A stretch of 64,000 bases of DNA from Nocardioides sp. zg-1228. Lineage in GTDB: Bacteria > Actinomycetota > Actinomycetes > Propionibacteriales > Nocardioidaceae. The DNA is taken from contig NZ_CP070961.1 of assembly GCF_017086465.1 (NCBI RefSeq), positions 3,286,001 through 3,350,000 of the forward strand, read 5' to 3'. Position numbers and translations under genes: made by a program. The notes under the pieces are model-generated. The model worked only from the letters and a program-made list of their open reading frames with translations. It ran no database searches and was not told the DNA's origin. Below, in pieces: positions 34,048 to 40,985 of the stretch; position 1 is the first letter of the stretch, and the number at the start of each line of letters is the position of its first letter.

Positions 34048-34236
34048 TAGGCGCCCAAGCCTAGGGCCCGCCTCGGGCGGGACTGCCGAGACCCGGCAGA
34101 CCAACCGGGGATAGGCGCCCAAGCCTAGGGCCCGCCTCGGGCGGGACTGCCGAGACCCGGCAGACCAACCGGGGATAGGCGCCCAAGCCTAGGGCCCGCC
34201 TCGGGCGGGACTGCCGAGACCCGGCAGACCAACCGG
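34031..34236. repeat. Three perfect 64-bp tandem repeats plus a 14-bp remnant upstream of tRNA-Gln
   Basis: Identical 64-bp units occupy 34031-34094, 34095-34158 and 34159-34222, followed by 14 bp (GGCAGACCAACCGG) of a fourth at 34223-34236. Read on the tRNA strand each unit has a GC hairpin (CCCGCC/GGCGGG), a TAGGCT -10-like hexamer 10 nt before the tRNA 5' end (34058-34063 in the first unit), and the first 17 nt of tRNA-Gln. Only the unit next to the gene continues into a whole tRNA; the others contain a truncated 5' end. Perfect identity implies recent or maintained amplification. Confidence 0.95.
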
Positions 34237-34298
34237 TCTTCACGAGACCTCCACGCCGATCCCGGCCCGTCCGGGTGCGGCGTGGGGTCCCGGCCCGC

Positions 34299-34304
34299 TA
34301 GCGT
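34299..34304 (+). promoter_or_regulatory. -10 box of leaderless ABC exporter operon
   Basis: TAGCGT lies 7 nt before GTG 34312, with no Shine-Dalgarno, so transcription probably starts at the start codon. Confidence 0.6.
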
Positions 34305-34311
34305 GGCCGTC

Positions 34312-35271
34312 GTGACGGGGGAGATTCTCAGACGCCCGCCGGTCATCTCGACCGCGGGCCTCACCAAGCACTACGGGACGGTGCATGCGCTGACCGACCT
34401 CACCGTCGACGTCGGCGAGGGCGTGACCGGGCTGGTCGGCGCCAACGGCGCCGGCAAGTCGACGCTCATCAAGATCCTGCTCGGCCTGCTCGAGCCGACG
34501 GGCGGCCACGCCCACGTGCTCGGCCACGACATCGAGCAGGACAGCCAGGAGATCAGGCGGCTCGTGGGCTACATGCCCGAGCACGACTGCCTGCCGCCCG
34601 ACGTGAGCGCCAGCGACTTCGTCGTGCACATGGCGAGGATGTCGGGACTGGGCGCCTCCGCGGCCCGCGAGCGGTCGGCCGACGTGCTGCGCCACGTGGG
34701 CCTCGACGAGGAGCGCTACCGGCCCATGGGCGGCTACTCCACGGGCATGAAGCAGCGCGCCAAGCTCGCCCAGGCACTGGCCCACGACCCGCGGCTGGTC
34801 TTCCTCGACGAGCCCACCAACGGCCTCGACCCGGCGGCACGCACCGACATGCTGCGCCTGGTGCGGCGCATCGGCAACGACTTCGGCATCGCCGTCCTCG
34901 TCACGTCCCACCTGCTCGGCGAGCTCGAGCAGGTCAGCGACCACGTCATCGTCCTCGACGGCGGCCACCTGCTGCGCAGCAGCGCCACCGGTGAGTTCCT
35001 GGAGCGCACCGGGAGCCTGCTGGTCGAGGTGGTCGGCACCGAGAGCGAGCGCGATCGGCTCGGTGAGGCCCTCGCCCAGCGCGGGCTCACCTGCCGCCCG
35101 CGCGGCACGATGGTCGCGGTCGACCCGCCCCCGCCGGAGCTCGCCGAGGGCACGGCCGTCCACGACCTGGTCCGCGACGTCGCCGCCGACCTCGGCCTGG
35201 GCCTGATGCGGCTCCAGCCCGACCGGCACCACCTCGAGGACGTCTTCCTCGAAGGAGGCACCCGTGTCTGA
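34312..35271 (+). CDS. ABC transporter ATP-binding protein (first of operon)
   Basis: A 319-residue ATPase subunit of an ABC-2-type exporter. Walker A GANGAGKST, signature YSTGMKQR, Walker B LVFLDEPTNGLD and the switch His in LVTSHLLGELEQ are all intact. A C-terminal extension of about 90 residues after the nucleotide-binding domain is typical of CcmA-like drug/lipid exporters. GTG 34312 appears leaderless (TAGCGT 7 nt before). It is followed by a permease (8-bp overlap), a second ATPase (4-bp overlap) and a second permease, so the operon may encode one heteromeric or two related exporters. Cargo is unknown. Confidence 0.9.
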   Translation: MTGEILRRPPVISTAGLTKHYGTVHALTDLTVDVGEGVTGLVGANGAGKSTLIKILLGLLEPTGGHAHVLGHDIEQDSQEIRRLVGYMPEHDCLPPDVSASDFVVHMARMSGLGASAARERSADVLRHVGLDEERYRPMGGYSTGMKQRAKLAQALAHDPRLVFLDEPTNGLDPAARTDMLRLVRRIGNDFGIAVLVTSHLLGELEQVSDHVIVLDGGHLLRSSATGEFLERTGSLLVEVVGTESERDRLGEALAQRGLTCRPRGTMVAVDPPPPELAEGTAVHDLVRDVAADLGLGLMRLQPDRHHLEDVFLEGGTRV

Positions 35272-36157
35272 GCCCTCCGGCCCGGGACGCTCCGGCGTCA
35301 TCCACGACCTCGGCTACCGCCACTACGAGGGCGTGCGCGAGGGCACCCCCGCCATCGCGCGCACCCTCTTCGCCACCGGACTGCGCCACGCCTACGGGCT
35401 CGGCCGGTCGGGCAAGTCCAAGGTGATGCCGTTCCTGTTGCTGGCGATGTCGCTGCTGCCGGCCACGATCGTGGTCGGCGTGGTGGTCCTCACCGGCCTG
35501 GGCGACCTTCCGGTGTCCTACGCCGACTACACCAACCAGACGCAGCTGCTGGTGAGCCTGTTCGCCGCCTCCCAGGCGCCGGTGCTGTTCTCCCGCGACC
35601 TGCGCCACCGCTCGATCGTGCTCTACCTCGCCCGCCCGCTCCCCGCGGCGGTCTTCGCGCTGGTGCGGTGGCTCTCCCTGACCGTCGCCGTCCTGCTCTT
35701 CACCGCGATCCCCACCGTCGTGCTCTACGCCGGCGCGATGCTCGCCGGGCTCGACAAGAGCGACCAGACGACGGCGCTCCTCAAGGCGCTCGTGCTCCAG
35801 GTCCTGCTGGCGATGATGATCGCCGGGGTCAGCGGCCTGATCTCGTCGATCTCCCTGCGCCGCGGCTTCGCCGTCGTCGGCTCGGTGATGGCGCTGATCG
35901 TGCTGACCGGCATCGTGACGGTGATGCAGAACATCGCCTACTACGAGGGCGACAGCGAGGCGGCCTCGGTCGGCGTCGGGCTGGTCTCCCCGTGGTCGCT
36001 GGTCAACGGCCTGGCCAACGCGTGGGACGCCGGCGTCGAGACGCCGGTCGACGTCACCGGCGCCTGGGTCCCGGCGTACGCCATCGTGGCCGTGCTGCTC
36101 GTCGCCGCCTGCCTGCTCGGGCTGGTCGCGCGCTTCCGGAAGGTGGGCTCGCGATGA
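35264..36157 (+). CDS. ABC-2 type permease
   Basis: A 297-residue membrane protein with about six transmembrane helices. The N-terminus has IHDLGYRHYEGVREG, a block often seen in this permease group, before the first helix at about residue 55. DLRHRSIVLYLARPL precedes further helices and matches the ABC-2 membrane protein layout. It begins with GTG inside the end of the upstream ATPase gene (8-bp overlap) and ends in a 4-bp overlap with the next ATPase, so subunits are probably made in fixed ratio. Cargo unknown. Confidence 0.85.
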   Translation: MSEPSGPGRSGVIHDLGYRHYEGVREGTPAIARTLFATGLRHAYGLGRSGKSKVMPFLLLAMSLLPATIVVGVVVLTGLGDLPVSYADYTNQTQLLVSLFAASQAPVLFSRDLRHRSIVLYLARPLPAAVFALVRWLSLTVAVLLFTAIPTVVLYAGAMLAGLDKSDQTTALLKALVLQVLLAMMIAGVSGLISSISLRRGFAVVGSVMALIVLTGIVTVMQNIAYYEGDSEAASVGVGLVSPWSLVNGLANAWDAGVETPVDVTGAWVPAYAIVAVLLVAACLLGLVARFRKVGSR

Positions 36158-37065
36158 GCACCCTGGTCCTCGAGTCGGCCTCGCGCTGGTTCGGCAACGT
36201 GGTCGCGGTCAACGACGTGTCGCTGTCCATCGGCCCCGGCGTGACGGGCCTGCTCGGCCCCAACGGTGCCGGCAAGACCACGCTGATGGCGATGATGTCG
36301 GGCTTCCTCGCCCCGTCTGCGGGCCGCGTCACCCTCGACGGCCGGCCGGTGTGGCGCAACACCGAGACCTACCGGCACATCGGCCTGGTCCCCGAGCGCG
36401 AGCTCAGCTTCGGCTACCTCACCGGACGCCAGTTCGTCCGGGCCAACGCCGACCTCCACCGGATCCCCGACCCGGGCGGCGCCACCGAGCGCATCCTCGA
36501 GGTCGTCGACATGGTCGAGCCGGCGAGCCGGCGCCTCGACACCTACTCCAAGGGCATGCGGCAGCGCATCAAGATCGCCGCGGCGCTCGTCCACGACCCG
36601 GCCGTGCTGCTGCTCGACGAGCCGTTCAACGGCGTCGACCCGCGGCAGCGGATGCACCTCATGGAGCTGCTGCGTCGCCTCGGCGACGAGGGCCGCACCG
36701 TCCTCTTCAGCTCGCACATCCTCGAGGAGGTCGAGCGGCTCGCCCGGCACATCGAGGTCGTCGTCTCCGGCCGGCACGCCGCATCCGGCGACTTCGGCGC
36801 GATCCGCCGGCTGATGGTCGACCGGCCGGTGCGCTACGCCGTCCAGTCGAGCGACAACCGCACCCTCGCCGCCGCGCTGATGGCGCAGGAGTCGGTGCGC
36901 GCGGTGCGCCTCGGCGACGACCACCTCGACGTCCAGGTCGACGACCTGGGCAGCTTCGCGGTGGAGCTGCCCGGCCTGGCCCGGCAGCACGACGTGACCC
37001 TGTTCGAGCTCTCCCCCAGCGACGAGTCGCTGGAGAGCGTCTTCGCCTACCTGGTGGCCCGATGA
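36154..37065 (+). CDS. ABC transporter ATP-binding protein (second of operon)
   Basis: A 303-residue ATPase with Walker A GPNGAGKTT, signature YSKGMRQR, Walker B LLLDEPFNGVD and switch His in FSSHILEEVERL. It shares the overall plan of the first ATPase in the operon but differs clearly in sequence, so the pair could form a heterodimer or serve separate permeases. The start ATG overlaps the permease stop (ATGA). A 13-bp gap separates it from the last permease. No sign of regulation beyond the operon promoter. Confidence 0.9.
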   Translation: MSTLVLESASRWFGNVVAVNDVSLSIGPGVTGLLGPNGAGKTTLMAMMSGFLAPSAGRVTLDGRPVWRNTETYRHIGLVPERELSFGYLTGRQFVRANADLHRIPDPGGATERILEVVDMVEPASRRLDTYSKGMRQRIKIAAALVHDPAVLLLDEPFNGVDPRQRMHLMELLRRLGDEGRTVLFSSHILEEVERLARHIEVVVSGRHAASGDFGAIRRLMVDRPVRYAVQSSDNRTLAAALMAQESVRAVRLGDDHLDVQVDDLGSFAVELPGLARQHDVTLFELSPSDESLESVFAYLVAR

Positions 37066-37078
37066 TCAAGGACCCCTC

Positions 37079-37777
37079 ATGAACGGGACGATTGCCAAGC
37101 TCGCGCTGCAGGCGCTGCTGGGGCGCCGCCGCTTCTACCTCCTGCTCGCGTTCCCGATCCTGCTGATCGGGCTCGTCGTGCTGGTGACCGCACTCGTCGA
37201 CGGCGACGCCGCCTACCAGATCCTGCCCAACCTCGGCTACCCGCTCGTGCTGCCCCTCGTCGCGATCCTGGCCTCCTCCTCGGTGCTCGGCCCGGAGGTC
37301 GACGACGGCTCGATCGTCTACCTCCTCGCCAAGCCGGTGAACCGTCACGGCGTCGCGTTCAGCAAGTGGATCGTCGCGCTCGGCGCCACCTTGACGGCCG
37401 GGGCGCTGCCGATCCTGGTCGCCGCGCTCATCACCGGCGACAGCAGCCGGGCGCTCGCGCTGTTCGTCGCCGCGACCGTCGCCGGGACGGCGTACTCCGC
37501 GCTCTTCCTCGCGATCTCCGCGGTGACCCGGCACGCCGTCATCGCGTCGCTGATGTTCGTGCTGATCTGGGAGAGCCTGCTGGGCAACCTGTTCAGCGGC
37601 ATCGCCTGGCTCAGCATCGGCCAGTGGGGCCTGCGCATCGGGCACGAGATCTCCTCCGAGCTGCCCGACCCGGCCAACCTGCCCTACGCGATCATCGCCA
37701 GCGTGGTGGTGACCGCCGCCGGCGTGTGGTTCGCCGGCGACCGCCTCCGCTCGTTCTCCATCAGCGGCGACGAGTAG
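37079..37777 (+). CDS. ABC-2 type permease (last of operon)
   Basis: A 232-residue membrane protein with six predicted transmembrane helices. LALQALLGRRRFYLLLAFP opens it, VDDGSIVYLLAKPVNRHGVAF precedes helices 3-4 and matches the ABC-2 permease fold. It is shorter than the first permease of the operon (297 residues) and not closely similar, which supports a heteromeric exporter. Its stop codon overlaps the first base of a hairpin (37777-37795) that would end the operon directly before the ligase promoter. Confidence 0.85.
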   Translation: MNGTIAKLALQALLGRRRFYLLLAFPILLIGLVVLVTALVDGDAAYQILPNLGYPLVLPLVAILASSSVLGPEVDDGSIVYLLAKPVNRHGVAFSKWIVALGATLTAGALPILVAALITGDSSRALALFVAATVAGTAYSALFLAISAVTRHAVIASLMFVLIWESLLGNLFSGIAWLSIGQWGLRIGHEISSELPDPANLPYAIIASVVVTAAGVWFAGDRLRSFSISGDE

Positions 37778-37795
37778 CCGCCGCGGCCGGGCGGC
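37777..37795 (+). terminator. Hairpin ending ABC exporter operon
   Basis: GCCGCC (37777-37782) and GGCGGC (37790-37795) form a 6-bp stem with a 7-nt loop at the permease stop codon. It ends only 7 nt before the TAGGCT -10 box of the ligase gene, so it likely insulates the two units. Confidence 0.45.
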
Positions 37796-37802
37796 GTCCC
37801 AC

Positions 37803-37808
37803 TAGGCT
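37803..37808 (+). promoter_or_regulatory. -10 box of leaderless ligase gene
   Basis: TAGGCT exactly 6 nt before GTG 37815, no Shine-Dalgarno. Confidence 0.65.
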
Positions 37809-37814
37809 CGCTGT

Positions 37815-38936
37815 GTGGACCTCCCCGTGATGCCGCCGGTGCAGCCGATGCTCGCCAAGAGCGTGAGCGGCGTGCCCGACCCGGCGAAGCACGGCGGCCT
37901 GAGCTTCGAGCCCAAGTGGGACGGATTCCGCTGCCTGGTCTTCAAGGACCGCGACGAGGTCGAGCTCGCCAGCCGCAACACCAAGCCGCTCACGCGCTAC
38001 TTCCCCGAGGTCGTGGAGGCCGTGCGCCGTCAGCTGCCCGAGCGCGTCGTGCTCGACGGCGAGATCTTCGTCGGACTCGAGGGCGCCGGCGGCTGGCGGT
38101 TGGAGTTCGAGGCCCTGCAGGAGCGCATCCACCCCGCCGCGAGCCGGGTCGACAAGCTCGCCGTCGAGACGCCCGCCGGCTTCGTCGCCTTCGACCTGCT
38201 CGCGCTCGGCGACGAGTCGTACGTGCATCGGCCGTTCGCCGAGCGCCGCGCCGCCCTCGTGGAGGCGCTCGGCGACCTCGACGGCACCGGGCCGTGCTTC
38301 CTCACCCGCACCACCGAGGACCCCGGCGAGGCCGAGCGGTGGTTCGAGGAGTTCGAGGGCGCGGGGCTCGACGGCGTGGTCGCCAAGCCGCTCGGGGCGG
38401 CGTACGAGCCCAACAAGCGCACCATGCTCAAGATCAAGCACGAGCGCACCGCCGACGTCGTCCTCGCCGGCTACCGCGAGCACAAGACGTCCACGCCGGA
38501 GCAGCCGCTGATCGGGTCGCTGCTGCTCGGCCTCCACGACGACGCCGGCGAGCTGCAGCACATCGGCGTCTCGGCCAGCTTCACCGCCGCTCGGCGCGCC
38601 GAGCTGTGGCACGAGCTCCAGCCGCTCGTGTGCGACATCGCCGAGCACCCGTGGGGCCGGTGGAACGAGTTCCTCACCGCCAACCCCGACCGCGTCCCCG
38701 GCACCCAGAGCCGGTGGAGCGCCGGCAAGGACCTCGGCTTCACCGCCCTGCGACCCGAGCGGGTGCTGGAGGTGAAGTACGACCACATGGAGGGCCACCG
38801 CTTCCGCCACACCGCCCACTTCGTGAGGTGGCGGCCCGACCGCGACCCCCAGAGCTGCGACTACTCCCAGCTCGAGGAGCCCGCCGGCTACGACCTCACT
38901 AGGATCCTCAGCACCCGACCCGGAGGCGAGTCATGA
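37815..38936 (+). CDS. ligC: ATP-dependent DNA ligase (LigC type)
   Basis: A 373-residue ATP-dependent ligase that seals nicks in DNA repair. Motif I is EPKWDGFR with the adenylated Lys34; VVLDGEIF is motif III, EGAGLDGVVAKP motif IV and MLKIKHERTADVVLAGYR motif V, followed by the OB-fold domain. The size and lack of extra domains match mycobacterial LigC rather than LigD or LigB. LigC enzymes are linked with short-patch excision repair together with stand-alone polymerase/primase proteins; one such protein is encoded at 44253-45335. The next gene overlaps by 4 bp, so the two are co-translated. No ku gene is in the window. Confidence 0.9.
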   Translation: MDLPVMPPVQPMLAKSVSGVPDPAKHGGLSFEPKWDGFRCLVFKDRDEVELASRNTKPLTRYFPEVVEAVRRQLPERVVLDGEIFVGLEGAGGWRLEFEALQERIHPAASRVDKLAVETPAGFVAFDLLALGDESYVHRPFAERRAALVEALGDLDGTGPCFLTRTTEDPGEAERWFEEFEGAGLDGVVAKPLGAAYEPNKRTMLKIKHERTADVVLAGYREHKTSTPEQPLIGSLLLGLHDDAGELQHIGVSASFTAARRAELWHELQPLVCDIAEHPWGRWNEFLTANPDRVPGTQSRWSAGKDLGFTALRPERVLEVKYDHMEGHRFRHTAHFVRWRPDRDPQSCDYSQLEEPAGYDLTRILSTRPGGES

Positions 38937-39523
38937 CCGAGCACACCGACCACCCCACCACCGACGACTCGATCCACGACGGCAGGGGCAGCTACGACGT
39001 CGTGCTCCTCGTCGAGCAGGCGATCACGCCGGGCGACGCGAAGCGCGTGCGGTCGCTCCACGCCGAGATCGAGGACCCCGTCGTCTACCACGTGCTGCTG
39101 CCGCTCGAGGACGCCGCGGCGCGCATCGAGGCCTCGCTGGGCACGCTCGGCGCGGGCGACCTGATGGCCGCGCCGGCCCTGGCGATGAACGACGTCGACA
39201 TCGAGGCGCTGCGCCGCGAGTGCGAGGAGCAGTCGTCCTCCGACCTCCAGCAGACCCTCGTGGCGCTGCGCGACGCCGACGGCACCGCCCACGGCAAGAT
39301 CACCTCCGAGCCGCCGGTCGACGCGCTCGCCGCGCTGGTCCGCTCCGTCGACGCGCGGGAGGCCATCATCTTGACCCGCCCCCACGTGGTGGCCGAGTTC
39401 TTCCACGTCGACTGGACCTCCCGCGCCCGCCGCAAGCTCGGCGTACCCGTCCTCCACCTCATCGAGCACGAGAACTTCGACGAGCAGTCCTCCGGCTCCG
39501 GCGAGGGCGTCAGCGGCCTCTAG
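38933..39523 (+). CDS. Conserved hypothetical protein coupled to ligC
   Basis: A 196-residue soluble protein I do not recognise by function. After a charged N-terminal 20 residues, SYDVVLLVEQAITPGDAKRV, PVVYHVLLPLEDAAARIEASL and EAIILTRPHVVAEFFHVDWT suggest an alpha/beta fold that might be distantly like universal-stress proteins, with a C-terminal FHVDWTSRARRKLGVPVLHL segment. It contains no obvious catalytic motif or membrane segment. ATG 38933 overlaps the ligase stop (ATGA), implying a linked role or at least co-expression. The phased repeat array begins 2 bp after its stop codon. Confidence 0.7.
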   Translation: MTEHTDHPTTDDSIHDGRGSYDVVLLVEQAITPGDAKRVRSLHAEIEDPVVYHVLLPLEDAAARIEASLGTLGAGDLMAAPALAMNDVDIEALRRECEEQSSSDLQQTLVALRDADGTAHGKITSEPPVDALAALVRSVDAREAIILTRPHVVAEFFHVDWTSRARRKLGVPVLHLIEHENFDEQSSGSGEGVSGL

Positions 39524-39524
39524 C

Positions 39525-39731
39525 CGAGTCGGCGCATCCTGACCCCCGAACAACGTCGAGTCGGCGCATCCTGACACCCAAACAGCGACGAGTCGGCGCA
39601 TCCTGACGAGACGCGCGTCAGGACAGGCCGACTCGACGGCTTCCCGTTGTCAGAACGCGCCGCCTCGACCTCCTACCGTTGTCAGAACGCGCCGCCTCGA
39701 CCTCCAACCGCTGTCAGAACGCGCCGCCTCG
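39525..39731. repeat. Phased array of 19-bp repeats: three forward then four inverted, 32-bp pitch
   Basis: CGAGTCGGCGCATCCTGAC occurs at 39525, 39557 and 39589, exactly 32 bp apart with variable 13-bp spacers. After a 9-nt centre the inverse orientation starts at 39617 (diverged at three central positions), then at 39649, 39681 and 39713, again every 32 bp; the last three carry the variant GTCAGAACGCGCCGCCTCG. The whole array could fold into one long cruciform or hairpin. It fills the gap between the convergent hypothetical and sulfotransferase genes and could serve as terminator for both. A smaller array of the same family lies at 24162-24241. Confidence 0.95.
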
Positions 39732-39735
39732 ACCT

Positions 39736-40878
39736 TCAGCGGCGGGTGACGCGGCGTACGACGGCGCGGCGCAGGATGGCGGCCGCCTCGCGGCCGCCGA
39801 CGACTGCCTGCTGGCCGCGGCGGGCCTGCTCGAGGTCGCGTCGCAGCTGCTGCACGGTGGCCCGCTGGGCCTCGCGCGCCTGGCGCGCGGCGAGCGTCGA
39901 CTCGGCCTTGGTGTGGTCGAACGTGAGTGCGACGGCGTCGGCGTAGCGGGCGTTGTAGTCGGCGTGGATCGTGTCGAGCGCGGCCAGCGTGTCGGGGTCG
40001 TGCGGGGTGGTGGTGAGCACGCCGAGCAGCTGCCAGACCTCCTCGGCCATGTCGCGCAGCCAGTCGGGGGTGCGCACGTCGTCCCAGGTGAGCTGCGACT
40101 TGCGCATCGACGGCTCGATGAAGTCGTCGACCGGGTGGTGCTCGCGCTCGGAGGCGGGCGCCGACAGGTCGGTGTCGAAGGCGAGCTCGAGCTGCTGCTG
40201 CACCGGCGCGAGCGCCGCGCGCCAGTCGGCCAGCAGGTCGACGTACTTCACGAACGCCCGCTTGGAGCCGCGGCCGGCCTGCTCGGTGAGCAGCGCGGCG
40301 TGCACCCACCCGGCGACGTTGGACGTCTCCTTGGTCAGCCGCAGCTCGTCGGGCTGGCTGGAGAGGTAGGCGATGTCGCGCGAGCCGACCACCTCGGCCG
40401 GGTGCCGCAGCGCGGTGAGCCAGCGCAGGTCGGCGCCGAGCTCGGCGCTGACGACCTCCCACACCTGCGCGAACCAGAATGCGTGGGGGTCCTTCACCAC
40501 GACCTGGTCGCCGGGCTGGCGCTCGGCGAGCTGGCCGGCGAGCCACTCGTGCAGCTCGCCGGTCGGGACGCCGGTCTCGACGTAGCGGGCGACGATGTCG
40601 ACGGCCGCGGGGCGGCTGTCGATGTTGAAGAGCGCGAGCTCCTTGAGGTGCCGCTTGTGGAAGTCGATGACCCACTGCGGCTCGTAGAACCCGCGCGGGT
40701 TGGTCTCGGACGCCTCCACCTCGGGCTGCGGCACGTGGAGGCCCAGCCGCTTCAGCGTGCCGGCGAGCGAGCTCGTGCCGCTGCGACCGGACCCGGAGAC
40801 CAGCACCAGCGGGGTGCCCGGCTGCGTGTCGGGCTGCGCGTGCGAGAGGGCGTCCGGCTGGACAGGGGACGTCGGCAT
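39736..40878 (-). CDS. P-loop sulfotransferase family protein
   Basis: A 380-residue protein with the sulfotransferase fold. SGSGRSGTSSLAGTL (from residue 28) is the PAPS 5'-phosphosulfate loop, and LTALRHPAEVVGSRD contains the RxP...S region that contacts the 3'-phosphate. The C-terminal 60 residues are Arg/Gln/Ala-rich and probably form a coiled coil. Family members sulfate carbohydrates or proteins; relatives in surface-glycan clusters are common. It is leaderless (TAGGGT 6 nt before ATG 40878) and divergent from the GT4-Stealth fusion, which suggests it modifies the same polymer. Acceptor not known. Confidence 0.8.
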   Translation of the reverse strand: MPTSPVQPDALSHAQPDTQPGTPLVLVSGSGRSGTSSLAGTLKRLGLHVPQPEVEASETNPRGFYEPQWVIDFHKRHLKELALFNIDSRPAAVDIVARYVETGVPTGELHEWLAGQLAERQPGDQVVVKDPHAFWFAQVWEVVSAELGADLRWLTALRHPAEVVGSRDIAYLSSQPDELRLTKETSNVAGWVHAALLTEQAGRGSKRAFVKYVDLLADWRAALAPVQQQLELAFDTDLSAPASEREHHPVDDFIEPSMRKSQLTWDDVRTPDWLRDMAEEVWQLLGVLTTTPHDPDTLAALDTIHADYNARYADAVALTFDHTKAESTLAARQAREAQRATVQQLRRDLEQARRGQQAVVGGREAAAILRRAVVRRVTRR

Positions 40879-40884
40879 GGCGTC

Positions 40885-40939
40885 ACCCTATCGGCCGGAC
40901 GCACGCTCCCTGCCCGCCCACCGGGGCGGCCTCTAGGAT
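40885..40939. promoter_or_regulatory. Divergent promoters of sulfotransferase and GT4-Stealth genes
   Basis: Minus-strand TAGGGT (40885-40890) is 6 nt before the sulfotransferase ATG. Plus-strand TAGGAT (40934-40939) would give the GT4-Stealth gene a leader of about 40 nt. The two -10 boxes are 43 bp apart. Confidence 0.5.
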
Positions 40940-40985
40940 CGTCGCGACCCTCCGCCGCCCACCTCGAGAACGGGACTGACGACAC

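Noticed and set aside
34031..34236. Repeats as att sites of an integrative element
   Set aside because: They copy the tRNA 5' end and its leader, are directly adjacent, and flank no cargo or integrase.
37062..37081. ATG at 37062 as start of a small gene between the second ATPase and the last permease
   Set aside because: The frame closes after a few codons; the permease starts at 37079.
39525..39731. Evenly spaced repeats as a CRISPR array
   Set aside because: Repeat is 19 bp with 13-bp spacers, half the copies are inverted, and no cas gene is present.
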